A stretch of DNA of 64,000 bases from Prunus persica (GCF_000346465.2 NC_034010.1:9687689-9751688), one strand, 5' to 3'; counted from the first letter of the stretch, positions 43,789-57,032 are shown. Numbers and translations: made by a program. Notes: generated from the sequence alone by a model not told the origin.

Positions 43789-45394
43789 CAGCACTCAAAG
43801 AAAAAGGCCATTGTAGATGTTGACTGAAAAATAATCTGACTAGATACCTTTCTCTGTTTAAGTAGAAAGATGTCATGTACTGTTTGGTTGTTGCTGTTAT
43901 TGACCTTCTGATATTTTATTTAGTAAATTTGAAACTGTTGCTGTTATTGGCTCATATAAACATTATGATATAGATCTTGTGGTTTTAGATCAAGAAAAAT
44001 TCAGAATCAGTTTCTGAATGATTAGAATTGCTTATTTGACCAAGATGCATCGTATTACACTAGCGAAACTTAATTTATGCGCTGCCTTTGGTTGGTAATA
44101 CCTGGATGTTAATCAAGTGATTCTAATTGGTATTACACGACATGCTTTAATTAGTTTCCCGACTTCTTCGTCCCTGGTCCTTGCATCTTATTTCTTCCCT
44201 TTAGTTATAAGTTGCTCTTTTCATGGATTTTGCAATTGTATTTCTCTAATATGCTTGAAAACCTTGATTTTGGATCATGCGGAAACAATTTATTTACTTA
44301 TTTATTGAATAAGATTATTTTGTGCAATATTAATATTCATCTTCTCTTGCAGATTGATAAAAGCCTTTCATTCCTCAATGGCTATGTCCAACAAGCACTA
44401 GAGAAAGGTGCTCAGCCCTATATTCCCGAGAACGAGCGCTCTGGAATGTTAAATATCAGCAACTTCAGTAACCAAGATCAGCATGAAGCTTTAACCCGTG
44501 GTCTTAGGTTTGAGGCATATGAGCATCCAAAGCCAGCAGTGCCATCAGGAATTCCTCCAGCTGCAGTTGCATCCTCAACCGAGCTTGTTCCAGTTCCTGA
44601 ACCATCTTATGCTAGGGAGATCCGCCAGCAGCCTGCATCATTGCCACCTATGTCAGATGCAGGATTATCGGAACTTAAGTTACGGCTAGATTGTGTTCAA
44701 AGAAAATGGGGTATGCCAACATAATCCTCCCCAGCATTGTCGATCTCAAATTCCTCGAGTTGTAGTTCCCAGAAATCAGCGAATGGGGTCACACAAATAG
44801 ATAGCATGAGCACTTCAAATCCAAAAGCACGTGATTCTTATGAGTCAAGGAGGCCCCAGGTTGAAATTTCTCCAGAAAGGCAGAAGCTTGCCAGTTCACT
44901 GTTTGGGGGATCATAAAAAACCGAGAGGAGGCCATCTTCTGCCAACCATAAGGTGTCTAAGGCGAATATCCATGCTTCAGAGAAGACCCAGGTACCAAAG
45001 GCAGCAATTGTACACACTGAAGTTAATCATGAACCTGCTCCGGACTTGCTCGATTTGGGTGACTCAACTAGTAGTACTGCTTCCACTGTAGATCCTTTCA
45101 AGCAGTTAGAGAGCTTCTTGATCAAACTGAAGCATTAACTGCAAATCATGGTGCAGCTCGTGCTGCTAAGACACATGATATTATGGGATTACATGCAGAT
45201 ACATCTCTCAGCGGGCTTAGTAGCAGTGTTGGCGACCCTTTGCCGACCAATAGGGATGAGTTTTAATCTTGCATCTGAGTTATCAAATGCTACAAGAACT
45301 GCTCAAAGTGGGGTAACACAATTGAATGAGGATGCACTTGTAAGGCAGATGCGTGAGTCAGAATCCCAACTTGTTTAAAGATTTGCTTGGCTAA

Positions 45395-46712
45395 AACTGT
45401 TCAGAATGGCAAACTTTCGATCATGATTGTTCGAGATTGTTTGCTTCGTGGTATGTGTGCATGGTCTTTCGGTGTGGCTGGCTATATGATAGGAAATACA
45501 ACTCAATTCAAACAAGTTTCAAGGCCACCATGCAGAGCTGTAAAGGCACCATACACCAAGAATGGTGGCAAAAATGAGGTATAGGCTTTTGTATTTGTTG
45601 CACAGTGGCATATGTAGAATATATATAACCAAGTTGGTGATTTGAATATGTTGGTTTGAGCCATTTCAATGCGGAGCTTTTTCTTTGCGGCAATGTGGGC
45701 GGTTTTGCAGCGCTCCAAGGACACATGGTTCTACCATGCATATTTGTCTACATTTACACTGTTGTGTGCCTCTCTCTTGTTATAATAATGTTGTACGAAG
45801 TGAATTTTTGTTTTTGTGTTGTAGGGACATTTATTCCTGTTTGTCATAAGTTTTACTTAGTGTTAGTTCAAATTATAAGTTGTAGTTATCTTTTTGACTA
45901 TGAGATGCCCTTGTAATTTTTGGTGGATAAAATTGGACATTGACATCTACAATAGCTATCTAGTGATGCAATGACAATCATAATGCGCTTTCGTGAACAA
46001 AGAAAGAAGTTATAATTCCTGGTGTCTTTTTCTTAGTTTCTAAAGCCAAATTCTTTTTGAGTAATGGAGCCATTGGAGATGTTAGCTCTACCAGGGCTGT
46101 TCAAACAGCAACTGGTATTCAAAGAACCAAAATCTATTCGCAAACTAGACAGGAGTTCGAAAACAACATAATATGCATGACACTATTGCTGCTCATCAAG
46201 CTTTTCATTTCATGTACTTGCAGGATTATAAAAAATATATATTGAACAACTATACCAGCAACATGAGTTGCAGCAACTTGACGTGATTTAGACAAAGTAT
46301 ACGTGTGGAATGAAAGCATTAGATAAATCCGGCTTGCAACCAGTTTTGTTCATCTGTGGATAAATGCTGGATGCATCAATTGAGAAGAAAGGTATTGCCT
46401 TATGCAACTTTAAATGGAATCTCAGAAACTGTTGACGCCTCAACACACCTCTTGATTACCAGACCATTGCTTGGAAATTTGGTTCGTTTCGACAGCTGAA
46501 CCTGGGGTTTATATAAACCATTTTTGAACTTCATTGCCTGAAAATTTAAGATCGAATGTAGAGCGCTAAGAAAAAAGATTTAACCCAAAACAAAAGGAAA
46601 AAAAATTCACACCCTAAAAACTACAACATAGACCCCAGAGACGCACAACAAAATATTGCTAAATTTGAATTGAACACAAAACGCAGATATATGACCAGAA
46701 AATGCAAAGATA
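45395..46712. other. Duplicated spacer between AP4E and TNL, copy B
   Basis: AP4E 3' flank followed by the segment shared with copy A (25502-26654). It includes the STRAVQTATGIQRTKIYSQT frame at 46075-46150. No functional gene is supported. Confidence 0.5.
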
Positions 46713-47582
46713 TCATTCAACATTTAATGGATTTACATACTTTCGCTCCTCGTTAAGATCAGTGTGATCAACCTCTCCTCTTTGAGCTTCATGATCACCA
46801 ACGTCGACGACGTTAGCACGATGATCATCATCAAGTACCATGAAATCTCATAACCGAGGCCTCTTACCAAGACTAGTCTCTAATGCTGAAGGCAAGGAAA
46901 GCAATTCGTTGTCTTGGTGTTGATCATCATGAATATCATCATCCACTACCATCGTATCAGGCAACAACCACTGCCTTTGCCCACGATCAACTGTGACATC
47001 AGCAACCTCGTGGCCTAATAAGTGGACCCCGCAGAGGATTTTAAAGGGTGTGGGCATTCTATAGAACTCAAATATAATTTGACACATATTACCCTGCTGC
47101 AATCGCGTCAGTTCTTCCCCCACACCTAACTCGCTCAGATTCAATAATGGAATACACTTAAGAGCCACATGACTTTCCTCTATCTTTTTTTATTTATTTT
47201 TTTTTTATCGGAATACGAACATATGTGTCGGTTGGACCATTTTTCTATTGATATGAACACGTGACTACCTCGACTCTATCAATATCAATTGGACCATATG
47301 ACTTTCCTTTATTAACAACACATAGAACCAATCTTAACGTCTCCCAATCCAAATTTGGAGGAATTTCAAAACAAACTTCACATCGAGCTATAACAAATTC
47401 CTCTTTAAGTAGCGTTCCATCTTTACAACAGCTGAACTACTTTGGTACTTCATCACCTGAAAGAGTAATTGTAAATTCAGAATAGGGATGAGAAGATACC
47501 TACAATACAATTGGTTACAAGAATTATCATCTTAACCATATAACATAGAGGGAGAGACAAAGAGAGACATAGAGAAAGAAGA

Positions 47583-49313
47583 TGAAAGGACCCGACCCAA
47601 ATTCCACCTTGGAATCTGAAGCGAACCCTGTGTGTGTCCTACACCTGACGGGTGCCTGGCACAAATGACCAAAAAGCTCTTTTATACCAAACCCAAAGAC
47701 TCTAACTCGTGGCTGCATCTTATAACCTTAGCCTGTTTACGTACCTTTACTGAGAGATCAAGCCACACATAGTTCTTCCCTCTACTCATATCAGGCACAC
47801 ACTGAATATAAGTATGTCATATTCTGAACTCCCTTATTTTAGTTTAAGAATATCTCAAAACTGCAATTCTCTCCACCCAAGTATACCTCTAATCCTGATT
47901 CGGCAACTCCATTAATACTGTCAATTCCCTCCTCGCAGGCCAGGCCACAATCCTCTTAGGCCTCGGAGATACCACTTCTATCTGGGCCGCAACCTATAAC
48001 TAACTATCTATTCTCGCAGGCCGAGCCGCAATCCTCTCAGACCTAGGAGATACCGCTTCTATCCAGGCTGCATCCTATAACTAACTATCTATCATCGCAA
48101 GCCGAGCTGCAATCCTCGCAGACCTCGGAGATACCTCTTCTATCCAGGCCGCAACCTATAAATAACTATTTATTCAACCTATAACCTAATTTAGATAATT
48201 CCTTTCGGTCAGAACTCGTTTACTATAAACCTAGCCCTCGGGTTGGCGTTTCTGGAGTGTTCGGGACTTCGTTTTACAATCCGTCGAATCTTATACGATC
48301 CTGGCACTATCTAGATCAATATATTTGAAAATGACTACGATCCAACAGCTCAAACATGCTGAACCCAGAAATCACACACTAGGCTAGATCTGTTCGGAGT
48401 TCAAACGTTATCCGAATTAAGATCCACGAAATCCTATGCATTCGTGAAGACCAATGGATCATTCTAGAACTGAATGTGGTCCCTACCCTGCAGCCCACAC
48501 GCCACCACACGCGCTGACAGCGCGTGGGTGGCTTGATCAATTTCGATGACCAAAAAACTATGCAATCGTAAGCCCAACTTCCTATCCTAGGTTCATAACA
48601 TGATTTGGAGACACTTTTGTTCTTGGACCTACCCCAAAAGTTGGTCGAAAGTGGCCGGAATTGCGATCCCAAAATCGGCCAAACCCAAACTTGAAAATCA
48701 ACCTGTCAAACCTAGTAAAATTACTCAAATCCTACCCAACTATCAGCTAGAGCACGAAAAATAGCTAGAAATCAATACCTTGCACGATAAAGTTGGTGGC
48801 CATACGAGAGAGATCGAAGCCGTGAAAAATCGAACTCAAAACCGGTCGATTTCGAGCTGATTCCGGCGACTAGCATGGGGGTTGCTGGCGGGGATGAGCT
48901 GGGTGTGCAACGGAGGTGACGTCAATCCTTTCTGGACCGGTCCAATGGCGGACCGGGGCCAGTGGTGGTGGTTCTGGTGGTGAAGGGCTGCAGGAAGAAA
49001 AACCAGAGGGAGAGGGGGCTGTCGCGAGGAGAGAGAAGAGAGAGTTTAAAAACAAAAATCCGGTTTTCCAAATTACAATTTTGCCCCTCAGTGTATTTTG
49101 GCCGTATTTTCTTCGTTACAACTCCAATTCAAGCCCACTACGTGTCTACAAACTCGTACCCCCATGCTCTACGCAACAGTACAATTGAAATTCTCAAATT
49201 CCTTCTCGGTCAAAAAGTCAACTTTTAAACCTAATAAAAGGTTCGGAGGGTATTTTAGTCCTTTCTTTGAATAAAATAATAATTAAGAATTAATTAAGGA
49301 ACAGGTTGTTACA
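47583..49313 (-). mobile_element. Solo LTR, 1731 bp, in an intron of TNL copy B
   Basis: Read on the minus strand it begins TGTAACAACCTGTTCC and ends GGTCGGGTCCTTTCA. It is flanked by GAAGA (47578-47582 and 49314-49318); copy A shows the intact AGAGAAGAGACAG site. It includes diverged tandem units around 47930-48160 (CTCGGAGATACC...TATCCAGGC...). It also has a CT-rich leader and a segment (about 48360-48870) that is homologous in the same sense to about 62810-63540 of the third CACTA. No internal retroelement domain is present, so a solo LTR formed by recombination is the best explanation. Confidence 0.88.
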
Positions 49314-51168
49314 GAAGAGACAGAAACCTGATCCAGAATACAATGTGATGTCATAGCCACGTAGTCTAATGCAATTTATCAAATGCAGATACTCAACCTC
49401 CGATGATAGTGGTAGTTTTGGAATTTTCTCCAATGATGTGCAGTTATCCGGTAATACCGCATATACTCTTGGTGGAAGCACTTCTTGTGGAATTTCTAGA
49501 AGACTCTTGCAATCATGCAAGTCAAGCTGGTCCAAGCTCACAAATTTGCTAATGCATTCCAGAATCGTGACAAAATTGTTTCCAGATAGATCACGATATC
49601 GTAATGTGGACCAGAAATATAGCAGCCGTAATTCAAGCCCAGTAAGATTGAAGCATCTCTTAAGAATCAAATCTAGAAGCCCAGTAAGATATGCAATTGA
49701 TAGAGGCAATTCTCTTATGCCACTTCCTGCCATATTCAATTTCCATAGTGATTCCATCTCGATTTCTATTTTTGGGAAACTCTTAAGCCTTTTGCAATGT
49801 AAGTGTTGTTGCAAACCTCGTAAGCTTAACGCATCTACTAAGATTCAATTGAACAAGTTTATCAAGGAGTCCAACAGAATCATCAATCTCAACCAAACGT
49901 CTACAGCCACTTAGAATCAAGTATTTTATGTTTGGGATTCCGGATAAGTCTGAGATTTTTTCTAAGAATTGACAACCACTTAAATCCATGGATGTCGGGT
50001 TTGACAAATGCTGTGAGACAAGAACACAAAAACAGAAAATAATTAATCACAAGCTTCAAAAGACAAAAACTTAGAAAACAATTTTTGTTTTTTTCCTTCT
50101 AAAATTAACAACTCTATTTGAAATTATACATAATAGATGAAAATAATTTCAAATACATACCTTAAATCCCTCCAAGTGTCTAATATGATTGCCAAGCATA
50201 TTGAACACAACCAGACGATTTCCTTGAAAATTGGGTGGCAAAGATTGTAACTGACAACTAGGCCAATCAATAAATCTTAACGTGTTGGGCAGATAGTTAA
50301 TGTCCCCATGTAGAGATGCATTATGGTTTATGAAAATTTGAAGATTTACCATATTACGGAAGCATTCTGGATACAAAATTATCTCAGCTGGTTTTGGAAG
50401 CTTCACCATGATGCCTTTAATATTTCTTGTTCCCTAAGATGGAAAAGCACTAATTAGGAAACGAAGTCATTGTACAAATCAAAATGCAAGCACATTTTGT
50501 TAAGAAAATTAAGGTAACATAAGGTATTATTTCTTGTCAAATTGAATATAATAACATATGTGATACTTACTGTACTTTTCATTAGAACTTGTTTGACATC
50601 CTCGTAAAACCACAATCTACTACGCTGGCCAGGATCATTGGGGGATTCTTTGTGAACTATATCCTTGCCCATGTTTGCTAGCAATTCGTGCATTAAAATC
50701 CTACTCCCTTCAATAGTTATCATTGCCTTATCAACGAATTCTTCAATGAATTTTTTGGGTACTATTTGTAGCACATAGTCCTCATATTCACCCTTGAAGA
50801 AACATGCAATGTCGAGAAAATATTCTTTTGCGCGATGATCCAAGGCATCATAACTTTTTTGAAGTATTCTTTCAATATGTGTAAAGGTTCTCCTTCGTAA
50901 CCATGTAATATAACTTGCCAACGTCGTATATCTATACCACGAAGATAAGAACCTAAAATTGCTAGGGCTAGTGGAAGGCCATCAACCAAAGCTATTGCAC
51001 ATTGTGCGAGTTCCAAATTATCTTCTCAAGGTTCACTTCTTCGGAATGCATGCCAACTGAAAAGCTCAAGAGCTTGGTTGTAGTCTAACTTCTTCACCTG
51101 GTATATCAACTCAATTTCAGGATTGTCTAGCATTCTCCTATTTTTTGTAGTAATGATTACTCTACTAC

Positions 51169-52072
51169 CACTACAAGGAAAAACCCTTTTGGCGACCACC
51201 GGTTTTGGTCGCTAAAAGCTGTCAATTCGTCGCCAAAAGCCTTTAGCGACGAAAGAATTTCGTCGCTAGCTTGGTCGCCTAAGGCTCGTGGCTGAAAGTA
51301 AAAGTGACAAAAGGTGACGAAAAAAAATTTTCGTCGCCAAAACCTTTATGCGACCAATTGGTTTCGTCGCCTTTCACTAATTAGTTCGTCGCCTATAAAG
51401 ACAGGTTCCCGCAAAAATACCAAAATTTGCCGCGAACTGAAGAAGGATTAGGCGACCAATAGATTGGTTGGTCGCCGATAGTTTTTGGTGACTACCAGAT
51501 TTGGTCGCTAAAGCTCGCACAGTTGGTCGCTAAAATATGTATATTTTGTGTTTTTATTTATTTTATTTATATTATGTTTTGTGATAATTTAACCTTTTGT
51601 GCATTAACATATTGTAATTTCGAAAAACAATAAATTTAGATCAATAGATCAATAGGAAATTACATGAATACAAATTTCTCTCATTCAAAAGTACACAAGT
51701 GTACTAGTCATTCAAGTACACATAACATATCCAAATTCCACTGAAAGACTGGAGGCCAAGCTCCATATATTCTTGCCCTTGGTAAACCCAAGTTCTGCAA
51801 TCATTATTTCCCCACTCTAAGACTATTACCAAGCTTGTATACTATTTTGAACAAAACAAAATACATGTATACTATGCCTTTTGTATCCTCAAGTTTTGTA
51901 GTCATGATCTTTAACACCTGTGGGATAGGGGCTGTGATCTAATATCGTGGAATTCCCAAACACTCCCAATTGTTTGCTTGACCTTCTCAAACTCATCATC
52001 TTCCTTTACAAAAGAAACAAAATAAGGAAATATGCTCAAGAAGATGCCAAAACCAAGAAAATTAAAATTAAC

Positions 52073-52107
<35 letters not shown>

Positions 52108-55100
52108 CCAAAACTGAAATTCACAATCTTAACTAAATAAGCCATCAAAAAAGAGTTCGACATAAGAAAACTGATTGCTGGTCTTCAATAAACCAACTTT
52201 AAAAAATTGAATTCATTTTTCATAGCTCTCAATATCGATTGTCAAAGCATACCTTTGTGATAATAACAGAAATCAAATCATCAATTACCACAAATAAAGA
52301 AGGGAAACAGTTACGAAAAACCAATGTAAAGACTAATATTATGCATGGCACAAACCCATTAGATAACATAAATCATAAAATCCAAAGTATAATCCACACC
52401 TTAAATGGAACCAAGTGTAATAGGAAGAAGAGGTTCTTACCTCAAATGGTCCTCTGTCCAAAACCCCAAACCAAATCCTTCCACCTCAAATAAATTTGAC
52501 ATGGAAAAACAGGATACTACCCCGGTAAAGTTAAAGACACCTAAATGACATTGTTCTAAACACATTATAAGATAAAGCGAACTGAAGGGTAGATGGTCTG
52601 GGGGCAGAGAGTGGAAAATAACTCAAGCCATCAGAAAGTTTTGGGGAAAGAGAGTGGGTATGCTTAAATGAGTACATAGAGGTTACAGAGCTTTTTCTCA
52701 CAAAGGAAGCATCTCATATTCTATTCAACCTATTTAGTGAACTAATAACAATAATAACAATAGTGCAGAAGTCCTTGGCAGAGCTATGCAGGTATTTTGA
52801 TTTAGGACCAGCTTTAATTTAAAATATAATTCTTTCTAGTGTTAAAAATTAATAAAAACACAAAGACAATGATATATCTAATTTCTCAAACAGAAAAATT
52901 ATGATGTGGACCAAAGGGGCATCAGCAAGGTAAAATGAAAACAAGCTGCAATACCCAAGCACCTTAAGACTTAATTGCACTTCCTAGAAAGAAAGAACTC
53001 TAACCCACCTGTAATGCCAATGGCATATCATTTGAAAGTTAAAGCACAAAACACTACCTTATCAATCTAAATCACTATAATCATCACTGTGATTACTAGA
53101 TTGCCATCATGTTGTAATCAATCACAACCTTAACCGGAAGACCTCAGTGCCTAACAAGATTTCTTCTTCTTATTATAGTTCATCTTGCACATTACAAACA
53201 CAAAAATAGGAGCACCATACTACACTGAAATAAAGAGAAAAAGATCAACCTTGTTTATCTTCAACTACACACTGTTTAGCTAACAGTTTCAATTGGATAA
53301 TGGGAACAAAATTTTAAGCAAAAATGAGATATACCTCTTTTCGTTAATGAATATAACTCTTAAAAATCAGTTTAGAAGTCACTCTCCTTCACTCCCTTTT
53401 CCAAATCAAGGTCCAAGAAATTAATATAGGTATTTGCAGTCATCAAATAAGTTCATGTGTATAACAGATTCCTAGAAACTTATTGCTTCAAATGAGAATT
53501 TGGTTTGGTTTCAAACAACAGAAAGCAATTCCTTATAGCTAAATCTTCTAGCAAAATCAAAATGGCTACTGCTACATCAAACCAGAGAAAAATAGAAAAT
53601 CCAAATCAAATAGGCAATGTATGTTTTTAAATAGCTCCTCAACTTGATTGCCAATTCACAATCTCCATTAGCCAAAAATGAGAGAAAAATTTCATCTCAG
53701 ATGTTTGAAAATCAGATACGCAAGTTCCTAGTCATGTTAGACCCACTTCAACTTCAAAATCCTAGTCATGTTAGAAAAACTTTCCCAAAGGACATACGTA
53801 TAATGTATAACAGCAACCTTTAGAATACTCGCTTCTTCTCGGTTGAAATTTAAACACTAGCAAAAAGATCTTTTAAAATGGAAACAGGGAATACAAAATT
53901 ACATCAATAACATATACTTATTCACAGTACATAACCAAATATCTCTTGCAGACTAGAGACCTTATCAATTTAAGTGAATTCATTGAAGTCCTCCGATATA
54001 TGAAAAGAGAAGGAAAAAAAAATTATAATGCAGGGTCTTTAAAAGTTAAGTTTCAAAAGAATATGAGCCAAACAAGAATTTTTAAAAGGCACAAGAAAGA
54101 AATAAAATGGTGGCACAATTTTTTATTTCTAATAAAGAGAGGGAAAACAAAGGATGCTGAAACCTACCATCTACAACAATAGATTCACAGCCTAGCGTTG
54201 GTCTCTTGGTTGTCTGATGGGGCCTTCAAGTCTTTAATAGCTACAATTATCCATAATGGAAAATTCTCAAATGGCAGTGCTCAATCAAGGTTGCTTCTCT
54301 TTTATTTGTTCTCACAGTTTACATAAATAAAATATAAAAAGACCTTAAGAATTAAGTTCTTGAATGAAAGCTTAACAAAGAAATCTGAAAAATGCTGAAT
54401 CACTGCAAGATCCAGCAAAGAAACAAAGCATCAATTACAAAACACCACCAGGCAACGCAAGCACAAGAAATCTTCATAATAATAATATATAAAAAAGGTA
54501 AATCTTAACATTTCCATGATTCCAAACTCGTAACTCAAAATATTCAGAGAAGTTTTAATACCTAACATAGAGACAGCAGATGAGAAGTGGTTGAGGGGTG
54601 GTCGACCACATCGTTACTAAGACAAAAACCAACTAAATTTTATTTTTACAGAATCAAAATCAAATAATTACAGAAAAATAGCTAAATAAACAAAAAATAA
54701 TAAAAGCACCTTTGAATCAGAGTTGGTATGTGGCTGAGCACATTGCAGAGAATCTCTAGTATATGTTGTTGTAGCAGCAAGTGGTTGGCATCGATGAAGG
54801 GTGATTTTGGGAAAGAGAGTGAGAAATAAGGACCATGAGAAATCTGAAGGGGGATGAAGAGATAGTGGGTATATAAGTGATTGGCCGGCATCGTTGGAAG
54901 ATTTCATTGCGAGCGTTCGTGGAGGACTTAGTTGAAGGCATCGGTGGTGTGGAAGACGGTGGAGAGAGTGGATACGAGAGAAGTAAATTGGGGGAAGTAA
55001 CGGGTTAGGGAAATTTTTTTAATTTATAGTCTCCCAGAATCAGCCACCAAGCTATTTGGTTGCCAACATGTCAAATAAGGAAAACGACACAGTTTTAATA

Positions 55101-55482
55101 CTTTATATTCTTTTTTACAGGAACAGCGACCAAAAAAATTGGTCGCCAAGTTTCAAGAAATATTTGGGCGGTATCTCACAAAATATTTTCGCGGCATCTC
55201 AAATTTAGAGACGACGCAAGCAACTTTAGAGACGACATAATTTAGTCGCCAATAATTTTCAAGCTTAAAGGCGACCAATCTTGTGATTGGTCGCCAATTC
55301 CTCCCCTAGCGACCAAATCTTTTGGTAGCCATTCGGACATATTTTCTGGTCAATTAGTTAATAAATTTGACGAAATTATTGGCGACGAAATAAAAAACTT
55401 TGTCTCCCATAACCTTGCTTGGCGACCAAATTTGAGTTGGTCACAAAAGATTTCGTGGCGAAAGAGGTTTTTTCTTGTAGTG
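51169..55482. mobile_element. Non-autonomous CACTA transposon, 4.3 kb
   Basis: Termini CACTACAAGGAAAAACC and complement CACTACAAGAAAAAACC, flanked by TAC at 51166-51168 and 55483-55485. Subterminal motifs GGCGACCAA/TTGGTCGCC and TCGTCGCC fill about 51185-51535 and 55125-55470. The 3.5-kb interior is AT-rich with an AT/AG microsatellite (about 52074-52108). No TnpD- or TnpA-like protein could be recognised on either strand. It interrupts the NB-ARC coding exon of TNL copy B. Confidence 0.93.
51540..55120. other. Interior of the 4.3-kb CACTA, no recognised gene
   Basis: Only short open frames occur. The ones around 54668-54941 (minus) are in a CT-rich, leader-like sequence near the right end and may be the 5' end of a lost minus-strand gene. 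Splice-like sites are common but no conserved protein motif is seen. Confidence 0.5.
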
Positions 55483-55618
55483 TACCCGCACCAAACCAAT
55501 CATCTCCAGCGAATTTGTCTAACTGCTCTAATTCATTCACATCGTCAAGAATTAATAGAATCTTTTTATGACTCAAACGTTCTTTTATAACACCAATTCC
55601 TTCATCAACACTCCGAAT

Positions 55619-56330
55619 TCAACAAGATTTTGCGCGACGAATACAAGTTCGTTGGGCAAAATGCACTACAGCGACAGAAAAAAAGTTTCGTCGCACAAAA
55701 TATTGAAAACTTGCGCGACCAAATTTTTCGAAGCGCAAAACCTCTTAGCGCAACAGAAATTTAACCTCGTCGCGCAAAGTGAGGGAAAAAAAACCCGAGT
55801 TTTTTGTTGGCACCAAACACTTGCGCGGCAAGAAGAATCGTCGCATAAGAAAACCTAGCGCGACGATGGGACACTTCGTCGCGTAAAGGTGAACACAAAA
55901 CAGTGGATCCCGTTAATTGGCTGCGAAAACTTGTGCGGCGACAGGTTTCGTCGCAAAAGACAGCTTAGCACGACGAAATCGTTTATTGTCGCGTAAGAAA
56001 ACGAGGGATATTTTTTTTTGGCGCCAAAATAATTGAGGGGGATTTTTTTTTTTTTGCGTGACGGAAGTAGTTTTCATCGCGTAAAGTTTGATGTCGGTAC
56101 ATTCTTGAGCGACGGAATGTTGTTTTTGCGCGACAATAATTAGAATTTGCGTGACGAAAGTTTGTGCAACAAAAATGTCATGCGTGGCGCAAAAGTTTGA
56201 TGTTGACAAGTGCTTGCGGGCCGAAAAAAATCATTTTGTGCGACGGAAAAATGGTTTTTCGCGACTACAGTTTGCGTGACGAAATCAATGGTTCATCACG
56301 CAAAGTCCTTCTTCTTCATATTAGAATTCT
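55619..56330. repeat. Left subterminal GCGCGACGAA array of the third CACTA
   Basis: TTGCGCGACGAA, TCGTCGCGCAAA, GCGTGACGAAA and variants occur in both orientations every 20-40 bp. Frames on both strands are by-products. It is the likely accessory-protein binding region by analogy with En/Spm. Confidence 0.8.
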
Positions 56331-56825
56331 GCCATTGCAGAGGTAGAATGCAAAAAATATAGCATTCTGCCTCTCTCTCAACCTCTCTGCCACTGCCTCT
56401 GCTGGGAATTCAGTACGTTCATTGGGTAACTATTTTTTGTCGTTAGTTTAAAAGTATTAATGTAAATTCGTACTAACGCTATTAATTTTGTTCTCGTTAG
56501 GGATATTTGTAATTAGTGATTGGTAAAGAACGATTGAGAAGGTATTTTATTCGTTTTATATATTAAAAATGTTAAAGTTAGTTTGTTATGTTTATATATT
56601 TTTTTTTGTGAAGTTATATTTATATTATTCTGTTAAATTGTGCGTGACGTAGCACAATGTGTTGTGATGTAGGAAGTTAATTGAAATTAACTTTGTACTT
56701 TTATTTGTATATTTAGTAACACTTAGTTTCCCGTTTGAGATTAGTTGGATTTCGTACATGGATGCGTAAAGCATGACTGCGGTCTAATTAATTCTTGAAT
56801 TGTCCCAGTATTTGGACAGTTTGGT

Positions 56826-57032
56826 AATGCATAATATTGTCACGTAATCTACGGCTACATGATTAGGTTTCGATTGTGGAGATTTCGGTGTCATCTCGGT
56901 ACGTTCTTCGGGTGGTACGTAGGTATTTATAACTATGCCCCCCTCAAGAACTGTATCGAGAGGTTGCCGAAATTCATCCATGTCGAAATCTAATCTCATG
57001 TAGCCGTAGGTTACGTGACAGGACTATGCATT
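56826..57032. repeat. Imperfect inverted repeat of about 48-50 bp upstream of the transposase
   Basis: Left arm 56826-56873 (AATGCATAATATTGTCACGT, then CTACGGCTACATGA) is complementary, with a few mismatches and a small bulge, to 56983-57032 (ATGTAGCCGTAG, ACGTGACA, TATGCATT). The loop is about 109 bp. It lies about 100 bp before the transposase ATG and would form a stable hairpin in DNA or in the leader RNA. Confidence 0.75.

Larger units (their letters stand above)
39645..45394 (+). pseudogene. AP4E: AP-4 complex subunit epsilon pseudogene, copy B (longer copy)
   Basis: Exon pieces: 39645-39911 (FYQKSPSSISHLISNFRKRL, CPLFDLITIDV, one extra base, then LKQVAELRLPKTYDYHQLPA), 40044-40190 (LRLLKILALL, FRKCDSTSNIGNAVLYECI), 41652-41795 (SLVEELSASHSTDLQQRAYE...EDIE) and 44353-45394. 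The last piece ends with the canonical NPNLFKDLLG and TAA. Epsilon-adaptin is a large AP-4 coat subunit acting at the trans-Golgi network. Defects: the TAA after RKWGMPT (44722, shared with copy A), a second TAA after SLFGGS (about 44915), frameshifts near 45108 and 45263, and loss of the exons between 40190 and 41652, where copia sequence lies. Two MITEs sit in the intron 41796-44352. It is clearly non-functional; a working gene would have to lie elsewhere. Confidence 0.85.
46713..55618 (-). pseudogene. TNL resistance gene, copy B, heavily disrupted
   Basis: Equivalents of copy A exons are 55618-55486 plus 51168-50571 (NB-ARC, split by a CACTA), 50433-50161 (LRR), 50010-49328 (LRR) and 47499-46713 (C-JID and tail, separated from the LRR exon by a solo LTR in the intron). 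Defects: TTATCA became TTATGA, giving a stop after GKRPRL (about 46850); small deletions hit the basic/EAR region; about 34 bp is lost between CAAT repeats in the LRR (about 49799); and one base is lost near 50882. A third CACTA interrupts the NB-ARC exon at about 55619. The TIR exon would be beyond that element and is not in the window. The P-loop part is also absent. Confidence 0.9.

Noticed and set aside
49369..49914. 181-residue plus frame over TNL copy B
   Set aside because: Antisense to the LRR exon; the same shadow exists in copy A.
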